Below, piece by piece: positions 17,101 through 25,031 of a stretch of 35,809 bases of DNA. Numbering within the stretch: the first letter of the stretch is position 1; each line of letters begins with the position of its first letter. The notes under the pieces are model-generated. The model was not told the origin of the DNA. It did not search any database and worked only from the letters and a program-made list of their open reading frames with translations. The translations under genes and the position numbers were made by a program. Source of the DNA: Bryobacteraceae bacterium (lineage in GTDB: Bacteria; Acidobacteriota; Terriglobia; Bryobacterales; Bryobacteraceae); the NCBI GenBank assembly GCA_030039005.1, contig JASHQT010000524.1, forward strand, positions 1 through 35,809. The letters are read 5' to 3'.

Positions 17101-18237
17101 TACGGTGGCGGAGCCGCGAAAAGCTCCCTCGGAGGAGGACAGCCGGAGATCGGTGAGGCTGAGCTTTTCGGGCGTGATATCGGCGCTCGAAGCGAGGGCG
17201 ACATTGTGAATTTGGATCCCGTTGTGGCTATATCCCAGAGACTGTCCGGAGAGCCGGCCGATAAAATGGTCGGTCGCGGTGCCGCCGGTGGTGACGTGTC
17301 CCTGAAGCTGCAATTCGCCGCGCGAGGCGAGCGGGCTGGGCAAGATTTGGTTGAGCTCGGCGACCGGCAGCGCGGCGGTGACGTCAAAGTCCGCCTGGGG
17401 AGAGTACAGATTGATGATCGTTCCCTTGCTCGCGATCTTCATGCCGCCGGAAACCAGATTGAGGCGCAGCACTTGGATAGCATTTTTCGCGAGCTCCGCC
17501 TGCGAATCCAGCGCGAAAGCGGCGGGAGTGTGCAGCTTCGGCGACGATACCCGCATGTGAGCGGAAGAGATGGCACACAAATAGCGGGGGCCGGATTTGG
17601 CGTTGCCGCCCGAGGGCGATGACTGGTAAATGAGCGACATTTGCAACTGCTCGCCCACCGCATCCAGAGGAACGCGCCAAGTATTATAAGTTGCGACTCC
17701 GTGATGGATCTCGATGTGCCGGACGCGGAGATCGAGCAGGTCCTCGATCACGTTTTGATTGAAGCGAGGAATGGCGGGCCGGGGGATGTTGGTGGATCCG
17801 TCGGGGCTGATGGTGATGTATACGCGCGGGTTCTCCACGACGAGCGAGGAGACGTCCACCTTTTTCTCCAGCACCGAGATCACTTTCAGACCGATGTGGA
17901 TTTTTTCGGCCGCAAACAGCGGCGGCGCTGACGCGGGCTCGGTGCCGTGGACGACGAACTGCGAGACCTCGGCCGTCAGATTCCGCCAGTTGTAGGAGAA
18001 GCCGCTGATCTCGACGCGGCCCCCGGTGGCACGCGCGATTACGGATTCGATCCTTGCCCGGACGCGGTTCTTGAACCAATCCGTCCGCGCCACGATGACT
18101 CCGGCCAGCAGCAGCGCGAGGCACAATCCCGCCAGCCCCAGCAAGGCGAAGGCGGCGATTCTTACCTTGCGGCCGCGTCGTTGAGGGCCGGGTCCAGGTA
18201 AGTGATCGTCACCTGTTTTCGCGTGTCCTGGAGCCAC
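14119..18237 (-). CDS. TamB-like translocation/assembly module protein (AsmA/DUF490 superfamily)
   Basis: About 1372 residues. TamB-family proteins are long periplasm-spanning beta-rich proteins that work with an Omp85 partner or move lipids to the outer membrane. Seen here: a positively charged N-terminus (QRRGRKVR), one membrane anchor (FALLGLAGLCLALLLAGVIVA), a very long repetitive beta-strand region, and a C-terminal TamB domain. That domain contains LNFSYRSDPPLEASDIIALLAVGRT and ends in alternating beta residues with an aromatic-rich finish (SIDFVYRKRFR). Start is uncertain: GTG at 18237 keeps the basic residues before the anchor but overlaps the upstream chaperone gene by 76 nt; a TTG at 18144 would remove them. 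The same operon holds a BamA/TamA-like gene. Confidence 0.88.
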   Translation of the reverse strand: MAPGHAKTGDDHLPGPGPQRRGRKVRIAAFALLGLAGLCLALLLAGVIVARTDWFKNRVRARIESVIARATGGRVEISGFSYNWRNLTAEVSQFVVHGTEPASAPPLFAAEKIHIGLKVISVLEKKVDVSSLVVENPRVYITISPDGSTNIPRPAIPRFNQNVIEDLLDLRVRHIEIHHGVATYNTWRVPLDAVGEQLQMSLIYQSSPSGGNAKSGPRYLCAISSAHMRVSSPKLHTPAAFALDSQAELAKNAIQVLRLNLVSGGMKIASKGTIINLYSPQADFDVTAALPVAELNQILPSPLASRGELQLQGHVTTGGTATDHFIGRLSGQSLGYSHNGIQIHNVALASSADITPEKLSLTDLRLSSSEGAFRGSATVIDGKHVALKGQVDGMTIAEAGRWAAKDTGALSGTLSGPMQLEGEITRAGGLTGAVANGALDLKPGQGGVPVAGSLAFDYTQRTGKLKLGNSQIHVGSTQASLSGTIGENVALDVVSRNLNDALPLLRALGAPAPAKWPVELEGSEARINASVKGALADPKISGKAEAGALKFGTRRIDRITSTFAVDRNTAVLEALTVDQGKMRIEGNGRANLRNWELEGASPISAALSLRNADVPTLAAGIGWSAPPATGSISATVRVSGSLESPLIAGNVTASDVTAYGEPLGQARAGVTLTNTSLEISNGEARKGAARITLAGRYNHPANDWRDGSVRFDVSAAGVDLAQIKHLQDYESGFDGRLEVNASGDAKIVSGIVDLTSLAGQLTVRNAAFGGHSYGNLTIVAGTKLPLLTVAATATLDNVQIHGTGEWRMEGDYSGSLHIPIPRISFATLHDLAPGKKLRQNLPFDGFIQGDAVVSGPLNRPSMMKADVTLSTVQLNASPSVHPAAGVALEDLVLRNSQPIHLVASSGAIDFGHASFVAKDTTLDASGRLLLNSKDTNSNTAWDVAVQGKINFSILQLFNPDLLGAGASIVGVRVRGSLLDPQVEGRLELENASLFIKGVSNGVDDANGVILFDSNRATVQHLTGKTGGGDISFENGSFLGFRGGSLVYRLQANAQNVRYHSDSGFSVTANGALALVGTSDSSVLSGSVLLTRAAFNPTTDVGALLASTAAPVATTPNQYLQGLQLDVRVLTQHTLEVETALTRNIQADADLRVRGTPDHPILLGHITINSGQIEFFGNKYSINRGEISFNNPARIEPVVNMDLSTKVRGITVNVAFSGPLNKLNFSYRSDPPLEASDIIALLAVGRTPSTAGPLGTTPVTTSLNNGYLGTGGSDSLLSAAIAPNANRLQQFFGVSHIKIDPQLTDVTLVPQARLTMEQQVSSNVTLTYIQNLEISDQQIVRVEWDFSRKWSAVALRDENGAFSIDFVYRKRFR

Positions 18238-18845
18238 TGATCCAACGCCTGATCGATGCGTTTCTGGGTCAGAATTTCCTCGATCCGGTCGCGGGACGCC
18301 TGCAGCGTTGGAATGGGCTTGATCCCTTGTTGTTGCCACAATAAAACCTGCTGTCGATAATATGCTTGCACATCCGCTGGAGGGATTTGTATTCCCGGCC
18401 GAAAACGGTAGTCGATGAAACGCAGCAGGGTCAACTGCCACCACAGGCGGCGGGTGAGTTCGTCGACGCTGATGCCGTAGTCCTGGAGCGCGTTCTGGAA
18501 GGCGGCTGGGCTGGGATACTGGGTCTGAATGCCTTTGAGCGATTCCGAGGCATCGCTCATCTCCGGCAGCGGATAGCGGCTGAGATCCATTTCGCGCCGG
18601 ATGAGCGCTTGTTCGATCAGCCGGCCGGCGGCCTGTTTCCGCGCTCCGGCGCTTAAGTCGACCTGATCGCGATTCAAGAATGCCGTGACGCGGATTTCCT
18701 CCTCGATTTGCGTTTCCGTGATCACCTGGTTGCCGACGGTGATGGCGATGCGGTCGATGATGTCGGGGAAAAGACCGGGGGAGACAAGGAATACCAGGGA
18801 GACGAGGAATACGACTGAGCCGCGACCGTGAGGAAGTAGGTTCAT
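18162..18845 (-). CDS. SurA-N-like periplasmic chaperone lacking a PPIase domain
   Basis: 227 residues. Signal peptide of unusual sequence (GSVVFLVSLVFLVSPG), then a SurA N-terminal-like domain: IDRIAITVGNQVITETQIEEEIR, helices with WWQLTLLRFIDYRF, and a final helix (RIEEILTQKRIDQALDQWLQDTRKQ). There is no parvulin domain between the N- and C-terminal parts, so it is about half the size of SurA. Start ATG at 18845 shares one base with the BamA-like stop (TGATG), indicating coupling; the open frame further upstream lies inside that gene. Likely escorts outer-membrane proteins to the Omp85 partner (inference from domain and position). Confidence 0.8.
   Translation of the reverse strand: MNLLPHGRGSVVFLVSLVFLVSPGLFPDIIDRIAITVGNQVITETQIEEEIRVTAFLNRDQVDLSAGARKQAAGRLIEQALIRREMDLSRYPLPEMSDASESLKGIQTQYPSPAAFQNALQDYGISVDELTRRLWWQLTLLRFIDYRFRPGIQIPPADVQAYYRQQVLLWQQQGIKPIPTLQASRDRIEEILTQKRIDQALDQWLQDTRKQVTITYLDPALNDAAAR
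18779..18836 (-). repeat. Two 18-bp direct repeats plus a GC-rich dispersed-type motif at the chaperone signal peptide
   Basis: Two 18-bp copies (18779-18796 and 18797-18814, 2 mismatches) encode the doubled VFLVS of the signal peptide. Next to them, 18815-18836 contains AGCCGCGACCGTGAGG (protein LPHGRGS on the coding strand). I recall this motif as recurring in Solibacter-type genomes; this needs a genome search. Confidence 0.55.
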
Positions 18846-21820
18846 CAAAAGGCCTGGCCCAGCGAGAAATGGAATTGGAACACGTTGATGCGCTGCACGG
18901 TCTGGGGGACTGAGGAGCCGGGTACACCGCACTCATAGAGCTGATTGATGGACCCCGAGCAGCCGAAAAAGCGCGGCGAATCGGGGCTCAAAGAGAAATC
19001 CACGCGGATGGGTCCGAGCGGCGTGCGATAGCGGAACCCGATGCCGAAGCCCTGGACCGCGTAATTGAAGTCCTGCAGGTTTTCCTGGCGGAACCGGAGA
19101 CTGATGGTGTCCAGGTCCGAATAGACGTTGCCCAGGTCGTTGAAAATCACGCCGCTTAGGTTGTCGCCGACGAGCGGGAAGCGCAACTCGATGGTATTCA
19201 TGAGTAGCGCGTTTCCTCCGATGGGAAAACCCGTGGTCAGATCGCGCGGACCGGCCTGGAAATCGGGAAACGCGCGATTGGAAAATGCACCACCGGCGAA
19301 GAAACGTTCGGCCAGCGGGATTTCGGGCAGTCCGGCGTAGCGTTCGATCACGCCGAAATCGGTGGTGCGCGCCAGCACCAGATCTTTCGTGAGCTGGTAG
19401 TAGGTGGAGTTACGCGCTACCACGCGGCCAAACCCGGTCTGCGACCCGAAAGCACTGGAGGCGAGCGCCAGGTCCACGCTGGTATACGTTCCGCGGTGCG
19501 AATCGAGGGGGTCATCGCGCGTGTCGTGAATGTAGCTCATGGAAACGAAGCCCACGCGAACCGGCTGGGACAGCAGCGGAATCAGCTCCGGACTGATGAG
19601 CGGCGTTCCCAGAATATTGACCTTGCGATACGTGAACCGGTACTGCAGCGTGTTGGCGCGGGACAGCTTCTGGCCCAACTGTACGGAACCTTCCAGGCGT
19701 CGCGACGAAAAGGTGCGGATGTCGTGAGAAATGTCGAAAAGCCCGGAGAACTGGAGGCTCAGGCTGGGATGGCCCAAGAATTGAGGCGCGACATAAGTCA
19801 GCAAAGCGCGCTGCTCGAGCGTGGAGACCAACGTCTGCAAACTGAGGGTGTGGCCCAGGCCCAGAAAATTCAGCCGGCTGATGCCGAACAGGAAACGGGG
19901 CGCGAATCCCGTGACTCCGGCCGGCGAATCGAGCGATTCGGCGCCGCCGCCGATGCGTCCGATTTCGGCGCCCACGCCCACGTTCATCGAATAACGTCCG
20001 GCTTCCTCGATGGAGAACAGCACGTACTTGGTGGGCTCGTCGCCATCGGGGTTTTGGATCGCGGCGTCGACGCGCGAGAAGATGCCGAGGTCGTACAGGC
20101 GCCGCTGGCTGTCGCTGATGGCACTTTGGGAAAGCGGGTCGCCGGCGTGCATGCTGATGCGGTCTGTGACGACGTCCTGGTGCGTTTCCTTCAAGCCGTC
20201 CACCACCACGCCGCGCACGAACACGCGGTCGCCGGGAGTGACGGCGAAGGTCAAATTGACGTGCTCGGGCTGGCCGGCGGGGACGATGGTGAAATCGAAT
20301 CTGGCGGCGGGATAGCCGTGGTTGAAATAGTAATCGAGAACATCGTCGCGGTCGGTGGCGATGTTCAAATCACTGTAAGGCTGCCCTTGGGTGGAATGCA
20401 GAAGTTGCATCAGGGCGGGCCGGATCTCATCGGATACGCCCTCGAGCGAGAGCTTGGAAACGAACCATTGGGGGCCCTCGGCGATATCGATGAAGATCGC
20501 GACGTGCGCTTGCACACCGCGGTAGTCGTCCATGACGCGCGAGCTGATCTCCACGTCGCGGAATCCGTTGGAGCGGTATAGATTGCGAATGGCGTCGACG
20601 TCGCGATCCAACGCGGAGCGGCTGTAGCGGCCATAGCGGTAGCGAATCGCGGTGGCGGGAATCACCGACATCCGTTCCCGCAGAGTGGCGCTGTCGAAGT
20701 AATGGTTGCCGCGAATCTCCACTTTGACGATCTTGTGCCGAATGCCTGGCTCGACGTGGTACTGGACGAACTCTTCGCCGTTCGGGGACGTAGCCATCTG
20801 GTAATCCGCCGTGGCGTCAGTGAACCCCTCGGTCTGAAAGTAGGCCACCAGGTCGCGCGAGCCTTCCTCCAGCAGGTCGCGGTTTACCGCGCGCTCTTCA
20901 TAGATCGGTAAAAGACTGCGCAGCTTTCCGGCGGAGAGCTTGGCGCCCCGCAGACTCACGATTACGGGAGGGCCTGGATTAATTGCCAGCGCCGGTGAGA
21001 CGGTGTTGGTACCGGAATCGTAGTTCAGGTTTTCCAGCGTAACCTGAGCCAGGAGGTGATTATGCTTGGGATACCAGGCGCGAATATTGTCCAGGCCGTT
21101 TTGGAGGCGCGTTTCGGTGAGATCGTGCCAGCCCAGCCAGCCGGGAAATCGCTTCCAACCGCTCGAACCGATGAGCTTCGGGAGCGGGCGCAACGTGTTG
21201 CCGTTCGCGACCAAGCCATCGAATCGGGCGCGCCGTCCGGGATCGGCGGAAAAATCGATGTGGACTTCCTGCGTGGCCGGGCGGAACGCTGTGGCGGGCT
21301 CGACGCCGGCATGGTAGAAACCGTTACGCTTGAGCAGATCGACAATGCGGGCCACGGCCGAGGTGGTGTCGCTCGGGACGTACGGCGCTCCCAGCGTGAG
21401 CTTCGTCGCCACCAGCAATTGTCCTTCATTGGGAGGTTCGGGAACGCCGGAGACGTCGAAGTATCCGATGAAATAGGCGGGTTTGGTCAGGAACTTGAGG
21501 TTCACGCCGGCGGGCGTAAGGGTGGCATCGACGGCGATATCGGCGTATTCGCCGGTTTGGTAGAGGCGCTGGATAGCGTCGCGCACGTCGGAAGCGCGCA
21601 GCGGTTGGCCCGCGCGCAGCGGCAGCATCGCCAGAAGCTGATCGAAGGCCAGCGGCTGCCCCGCCGGATCGAATGACACGCCGGCGATCGGCTGGCCTTC
21701 GTACTGGCTGGACGCCGCGGGGAGCTGCAACGTGCCCATTACGGCGAGCATGGGCGCATAAATCCATAGGCCCAGCCGGCTCGACACAAGCGACCATCTT
21801 AACGCATCGGTTGGTACCAT
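18845..21820 (-). CDS. Omp85-family outer membrane assembly protein (BamA/TamA-like)
   Basis: 991 residues. Inserts beta-barrel proteins into, or moves lipids to, the outer membrane. A signal peptide (about 1-38) precedes several POTRA-type repeats up to about residue 640 (for example VKVEIRGNHYFDSATLRERM and VFVRGVVVDGLKETHQDVV). A C-terminal 16-strand-type barrel follows (about 650-991) with HDTRDDPLDSHRGTYTS and the family's YRTPLGPIRVDFS near the end. The conserved VRGF-like loop appears as FAGGAFSNRAF. Two Cys near the C-terminus (FGCSGSINQLYECG) could form a disulfide. Last residue is Phe, as in many outer-membrane barrels. First gene of the operon with the SurA-like, TamB-like and DUF2103-like genes; divergent from the ThiF gene, 47 bp apart. 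Confidence 0.93.
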   Translation of the reverse strand: MVPTDALRWSLVSSRLGLWIYAPMLAVMGTLQLPAASSQYEGQPIAGVSFDPAGQPLAFDQLLAMLPLRAGQPLRASDVRDAIQRLYQTGEYADIAVDATLTPAGVNLKFLTKPAYFIGYFDVSGVPEPPNEGQLLVATKLTLGAPYVPSDTTSAVARIVDLLKRNGFYHAGVEPATAFRPATQEVHIDFSADPGRRARFDGLVANGNTLRPLPKLIGSSGWKRFPGWLGWHDLTETRLQNGLDNIRAWYPKHNHLLAQVTLENLNYDSGTNTVSPALAINPGPPVIVSLRGAKLSAGKLRSLLPIYEERAVNRDLLEEGSRDLVAYFQTEGFTDATADYQMATSPNGEEFVQYHVEPGIRHKIVKVEIRGNHYFDSATLRERMSVIPATAIRYRYGRYSRSALDRDVDAIRNLYRSNGFRDVEISSRVMDDYRGVQAHVAIFIDIAEGPQWFVSKLSLEGVSDEIRPALMQLLHSTQGQPYSDLNIATDRDDVLDYYFNHGYPAARFDFTIVPAGQPEHVNLTFAVTPGDRVFVRGVVVDGLKETHQDVVTDRISMHAGDPLSQSAISDSQRRLYDLGIFSRVDAAIQNPDGDEPTKYVLFSIEEAGRYSMNVGVGAEIGRIGGGAESLDSPAGVTGFAPRFLFGISRLNFLGLGHTLSLQTLVSTLEQRALLTYVAPQFLGHPSLSLQFSGLFDISHDIRTFSSRRLEGSVQLGQKLSRANTLQYRFTYRKVNILGTPLISPELIPLLSQPVRVGFVSMSYIHDTRDDPLDSHRGTYTSVDLALASSAFGSQTGFGRVVARNSTYYQLTKDLVLARTTDFGVIERYAGLPEIPLAERFFAGGAFSNRAFPDFQAGPRDLTTGFPIGGNALLMNTIELRFPLVGDNLSGVIFNDLGNVYSDLDTISLRFRQENLQDFNYAVQGFGIGFRYRTPLGPIRVDFSLSPDSPRFFGCSGSINQLYECGVPGSSVPQTVQRINVFQFHFSLGQAF

Positions 21821-21867
21821 CTGTGTGTGATTGGGCTGGTTGTGGTTGAGCGCAACGCGGTGTCCCT

Positions 21868-22884
21868 ATGAACGAGCCGTATCGCGAGCGTTATTCGCGG
21901 CAGATCCTGTTTCGAGGTATTGGCGAACAGGGACAGCAATGCCTGTTGGACGCTCGCGTGGCCATCGCCGGTTGCGGCGCTTTGGGCAGTTTCCAGGCCG
22001 GAGCGCTGGCGCGGGCGGGAATCGGGTTTCTGCGGATCATCGACCGCGATTACGTGGAGCTCAGCAATCTCCAGCGGCAGTGGCTTTTCGATGAATGCGA
22101 CGCCGAGCAGGCTATGCCCAAAGCCGTCGCGGCGGCCCGCAAGATCGCGGCGATCAATTCGAGCATCGAGGTGGAACCGGCGGTTGCGGATCTCACCCCC
22201 GCTAACGCCGACGATCTGCTGGGCGGCGTGGATCTGATCCTGGACGGCGCCGACAACTTCGAAACACGATACCTGATCAATGATTTTGCGGTGCGGCAGT
22301 CCGTTCCGTGGGTGTATGGCGCGGCCGTGGGAAGCTATGGGATCGCAATGCCGGTGATTCCAGGAAAGACGGCTTGTTTGCGCTGCATTTATCCCGATCC
22401 GCCGGGGGGCGCACAGCCCACGTGCGAGACCGCGGGGGTGCTGGGGAGCGTGACATCGCTGATCGCGAGCTGGCAGGTAGCCGCGGCGATGAAGATTTTG
22501 TGCGACGCCGAACCGGCGGCCAAAATCACGACTGTGGATGTGTGGAGCGGCGAGATTCGCCAGGTGGCGCAGCCCGGGCCTAGGGCCGATTGCCCGGCCT
22601 GCGGGCGGCGCGAGTTTCCTTATCTGGCGGGTGAACGCCGCGCGCCGGTGAGCCTGTGCGGGCACAACGCAGTGCAGATCCATGAGCGCTCCCGGCCCGT
22701 GGAACTGCGCGAGCTCGCCGCGCGCCTGGCGCCTCTCGGACCGGTGCGGGCGAACGAATTCGCGCTGCGTTTTGAGATCCCGCCATATCTGCTGACTGTG
22801 TTTCCTGACGGCCGCGCGATCGTGAAGGGCACCACAGATGTCGGGATTGCACGCAGCTTGTACGCCCGCTACGTCGGGGCGTAA
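21868..22884 (+). CDS. ThiF/MoeB/HesA-family adenylyltransferase (E1-like)
   Basis: 338 residues. Enzymes of this family adenylate the C-terminal Gly-Gly of a small ubiquitin-like sulfur carrier (ThiS or MoaD). Seen: ATP-binding VAIAGCGALGSFQAGALARAGIG, IIDRDYVELSNLQRQ, DGADNFETRYLINDF, zinc-binding CxxC pairs (CLRC and CPAC) and the catalytic-Cys region CETAGVLG. The C-terminus (about 255-338) is a short extra domain, not rhodanese. Which carrier it serves is unclear. The window is rich in molybdenum genes, which favours MoeB, but no moaD or thiS is present here. No clear Shine-Dalgarno. Confidence 0.9.
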   Translation: MNEPYRERYSRQILFRGIGEQGQQCLLDARVAIAGCGALGSFQAGALARAGIGFLRIIDRDYVELSNLQRQWLFDECDAEQAMPKAVAAARKIAAINSSIEVEPAVADLTPANADDLLGGVDLILDGADNFETRYLINDFAVRQSVPWVYGAAVGSYGIAMPVIPGKTACLRCIYPDPPGGAQPTCETAGVLGSVTSLIASWQVAAAMKILCDAEPAAKITTVDVWSGEIRQVAQPGPRADCPACGRREFPYLAGERRAPVSLCGHNAVQIHERSRPVELRELAARLAPLGPVRANEFALRFEIPPYLLTVFPDGRAIVKGTTDVGIARSLYARYVGA

Positions 22885-22906
22885 AATGAACGTGAGAGGT
22901 GCCTGT

Positions 22907-23653
22907 ATGCGCCGCATTTTGCCGTTCGCCCTGGGTTGCTCCTTGGGATGCTTCTTGATCGCGTTCCCACTGGCCGCGGCTCACGGAGGGGGAGGCGGTC
23001 ATGGCGGTGGGGGTGGTGCACGCGGGGGCGGAGGAGGCGCGCGCGGAGGATTCTCAAGCGCTGTCCGGGGCGGAGGTGGCTTCCGGGGGAGTGCTTTCAG
23101 AGGCGGAGGATTTCGCGGTGTAGGCGCTTACCGGGGATTTCGCGGCCGCTATGGATACGGGCTCTACGGCGGCTTCTGGGGTTACCCTTGGCTCTACGGC
23201 GGCCTCTACGACTATTGCTATTGGGATTTCGACAACTGCTACGGATCTCCGGACTATGGCTATGGATACGCGGACAATAGCGGGTATTATCCTTCCTATG
23301 GGCCGACCTATGCCCCCGGTTATTCCGAGCCCGCTCCGGGCGTTGTGATCATTTCCAACCAGACGCCGCCTCCGCAAGGCTTCGCGCCGCCGCCTCCGGC
23401 GCCCTCGGTGTGGAATGCGCCGCCGACGTCTGCAAATACGACGCAGGCGAAAAAGTACGAAGAGCCGCTCTACCTGCTCGCCATGCACGACGGCACGATT
23501 CGCGCGGTGCTGGCTTATTGGGTGGACGGCAACACCGTGCATTACGTCACCATGGACCACCTGCAGAAGACGACGCCGCTCGGCGCGCTCGACCGGGGTT
23601 TGAGTGAGCGCTTGAATCGCGAACGCAACGTGACGTTCAACCTGCCGGGTTAG
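22907..23653 (+). CDS. Exported Gly/Tyr-rich low-complexity protein with conserved C-terminal domain
   Basis: 248 residues; unknown function. Signal peptide (RRILPFALGCSLGCFLIAFPLAAA), then a poly-Gly/Arg stretch (about 26-80), a Tyr/Gly-rich middle (about 80-140), a Pro-rich linker, and a globular C-terminal segment (about 180-248). That segment contains LYLLAMHDGTIRAVLAYW and LGALDRGLSERLNRERNV. This segment looks conserved in acidobacterial proteins (recollection). Start at 22907 is preferred because GAGAGGT lies 6 nt upstream; ATG at 22886 is the alternative. It follows the ThiF gene by 22 bp. Its stop overlaps the end of the convergent aminotransferase gene by 17 bp. Confidence 0.85.
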   Translation: MRRILPFALGCSLGCFLIAFPLAAAHGGGGGHGGGGGARGGGGGARGGFSSAVRGGGGFRGSAFRGGGFRGVGAYRGFRGRYGYGLYGGFWGYPWLYGGLYDYCYWDFDNCYGSPDYGYGYADNSGYYPSYGPTYAPGYSEPAPGVVIISNQTPPPQGFAPPPPAPSVWNAPPTSANTTQAKKYEEPLYLLAMHDGTIRAVLAYWVDGNTVHYVTMDHLQKTTPLGALDRGLSERLNRERNVTFNLPG

Positions 23654-24767
23654 TGGCAAGCAAGGCGCGCAGCGCGCGCGAGAAAACATCCAGATCCTGT
23701 TCGTTGTTGTAGAGATGCGGCGAAACGCGCAGATGGCCGCGCCGTGCGGCCACCAACACGCGCTGTTGCTTGAGCGCGTGAGCCAGAGCGGAAACATCGC
23801 GGTTGGCGAATCGCGCCGCGACGATGGGAGATCCGCAATGGGCGACCGTCGCACCAAGCTCGCACACGATCTCGCGCGTCTTCGAAGCCAGCTCGAGAAC
23901 CCGCCGCTCGACAATGGCCGGGCCGATTTCGAGCAGCAGATCGAGCGAAGCTTCCATGGCATAGAGCAGCGCGAACGAGACGGACCCGCCCTCGTATTTT
24001 TCTGCGGCCGCCGGCAGCTCGGGCACGCCGTGATGCAGGTTGTCGACGTTGCGCCAGTCGCGATGGCTGCGCCAGCCGACGACGTTCGGCTGCAGGCGCT
24101 CGCGCAGATGCGGCGCGATGTAGAAGAATCCCGCGCCGTTCGGCGAAAGCAGCCACTTGTATCCGTGCACGGCGAGCATGTCGGGCTGCACTTGACGCAC
24201 GTCAAATTCGAGCGCCCCGACGCTCTGGGTTCCATCGACGAACAACAGAGCGCCGCGAGAGTGCAGAAATTCGGCGATTTCGGCGAGCGGCGGCGCGAAA
24301 CCGGTGTTGTAGTTGACGGAACTGAGGACCGCGAGGCGCGTCCTGGAATTCACCGATTCGTAGAATCGCTCCCACGGGCTGGCGACCGATTCCACGCCGA
24401 AGCGTTGGAGCAGACCCGGCGCGTACAGATTATTGGGAAATTCGTGTTCGAGCGTAAGGACCTGGTCGCCCGGCCGCCAATCGAGGCCCGCGAGCAGTAG
24501 GCCGAGCGCGGTAGAAGCGTTCGGAACGAAGGCGATGTCATCGGGGGCACAGTGAATCAGCTGTCCGATCTTGGCGCGAATGCGGTCGGCGTCGTCAAAC
24601 CAATCCAGGAAATCGGCGCAAGCGAGTTCGTCGCGGTGCGCGAAATGGCGCGCGACGGCGTCCGTGGCGCAGCGCGGCAACTGGCCGTAGGTTGCGGTGT
24701 TGAGATAAGTCCAGTGCGCGAGCGCCGGGAACTCGCTGCGAATGGCGTTCCACTCCAGCGGCGTCAC
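23637..24767 (-). CDS. Class V aminotransferase-fold PLP-dependent enzyme
   Basis: 376 residues. Visible: YLNTATYG at the N-terminus, PLP-phosphate-binding NASTALGL, the Asp of FVDGTQSVGALEFD, and the Schiff-base Lys in VHGYKWLLSPNGAGF. Fold type I, closest to isopenicillin-N-epimerase/kynureninase-like or NifS-like branches. The Cys loop needed for cysteine desulfurase is absent: that region reads ARRGHLRVSPHLYNN. It overlaps the molbindin gene by 4 nt (ATGA coupling), which ties it to the molybdenum cluster, but its substrate is unknown. Confidence 0.9.
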   Translation of the reverse strand: MTPLEWNAIRSEFPALAHWTYLNTATYGQLPRCATDAVARHFAHRDELACADFLDWFDDADRIRAKIGQLIHCAPDDIAFVPNASTALGLLLAGLDWRPGDQVLTLEHEFPNNLYAPGLLQRFGVESVASPWERFYESVNSRTRLAVLSSVNYNTGFAPPLAEIAEFLHSRGALLFVDGTQSVGALEFDVRQVQPDMLAVHGYKWLLSPNGAGFFYIAPHLRERLQPNVVGWRSHRDWRNVDNLHHGVPELPAAAEKYEGGSVSFALLYAMEASLDLLLEIGPAIVERRVLELASKTREIVCELGATVAHCGSPIVAARFANRDVSALAHALKQQRVLVAARRGHLRVSPHLYNNEQDLDVFSRALRALLATNPAG

Positions 24768-24970
24768 CCTTTTTGAATCATGACTTCGGTGGATTTCACC
24801 ACCACTTTGACGGCGTCGCCCTTTTTCAGCCCCAGTTCTTCGGCGCTGGTGCGTGTGATCACGCTTTCGATCAGGTTTTCGCCGACCCTGACGTTCACAT
24901 GCGCCATGATCGTGCCGATCTGGACGCTTTCGACGATTCCGGGAAGTTGATTACGAGCGGAGAGTGCCAT
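24764..24970 (-). CDS. Molbindin-type TOBE-domain protein (Mop)
   Basis: 68 residues, one TOBE/Mop domain: LPGIVESVQIGTIMAHVNVR ... ITRTSAEELGLKKGDAVKVVVKSTEVMI. Family members bind molybdate or tungstate oxyanions as multimers and buffer intracellular molybdenum. Located 61 bp behind the XRE-PBP regulator and overlapping the aminotransferase gene. The Ser/Thr/Lys residues used for oxyanion contacts in molbindins (SARNQLPG, TRTSAEELGL) are present. Confidence 0.93.
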   Translation of the reverse strand: MALSARNQLPGIVESVQIGTIMAHVNVRVGENLIESVITRTSAEELGLKKGDAVKVVVKSTEVMIQKG

Positions 24971-25031
24971 GTCTCATTGTCCATCAAATTGCCGCAGGCG
25001 CTGTACCGGATTCTGCGCCGCAGGGGGTGGG

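Noticed and set aside
15925..17622. 565-codon open frame on the plus strand inside the TamB-like gene
   Set aside because: Arg/Gly/Asp-rich, no recognisable motif or ribosome binding site; an antisense shadow of a clear coding sequence.
19496..20581. 361-codon open frame on the plus strand inside the Omp85 gene
   Set aside because: Antisense to a well-supported Omp85 protein; composition is that of a shadow.
23637..24767. Aminotransferase as a cysteine desulfurase or Moco sulfurase
   Set aside because: The active-site Cys loop is missing (ARRGHLRVSPH in its place).
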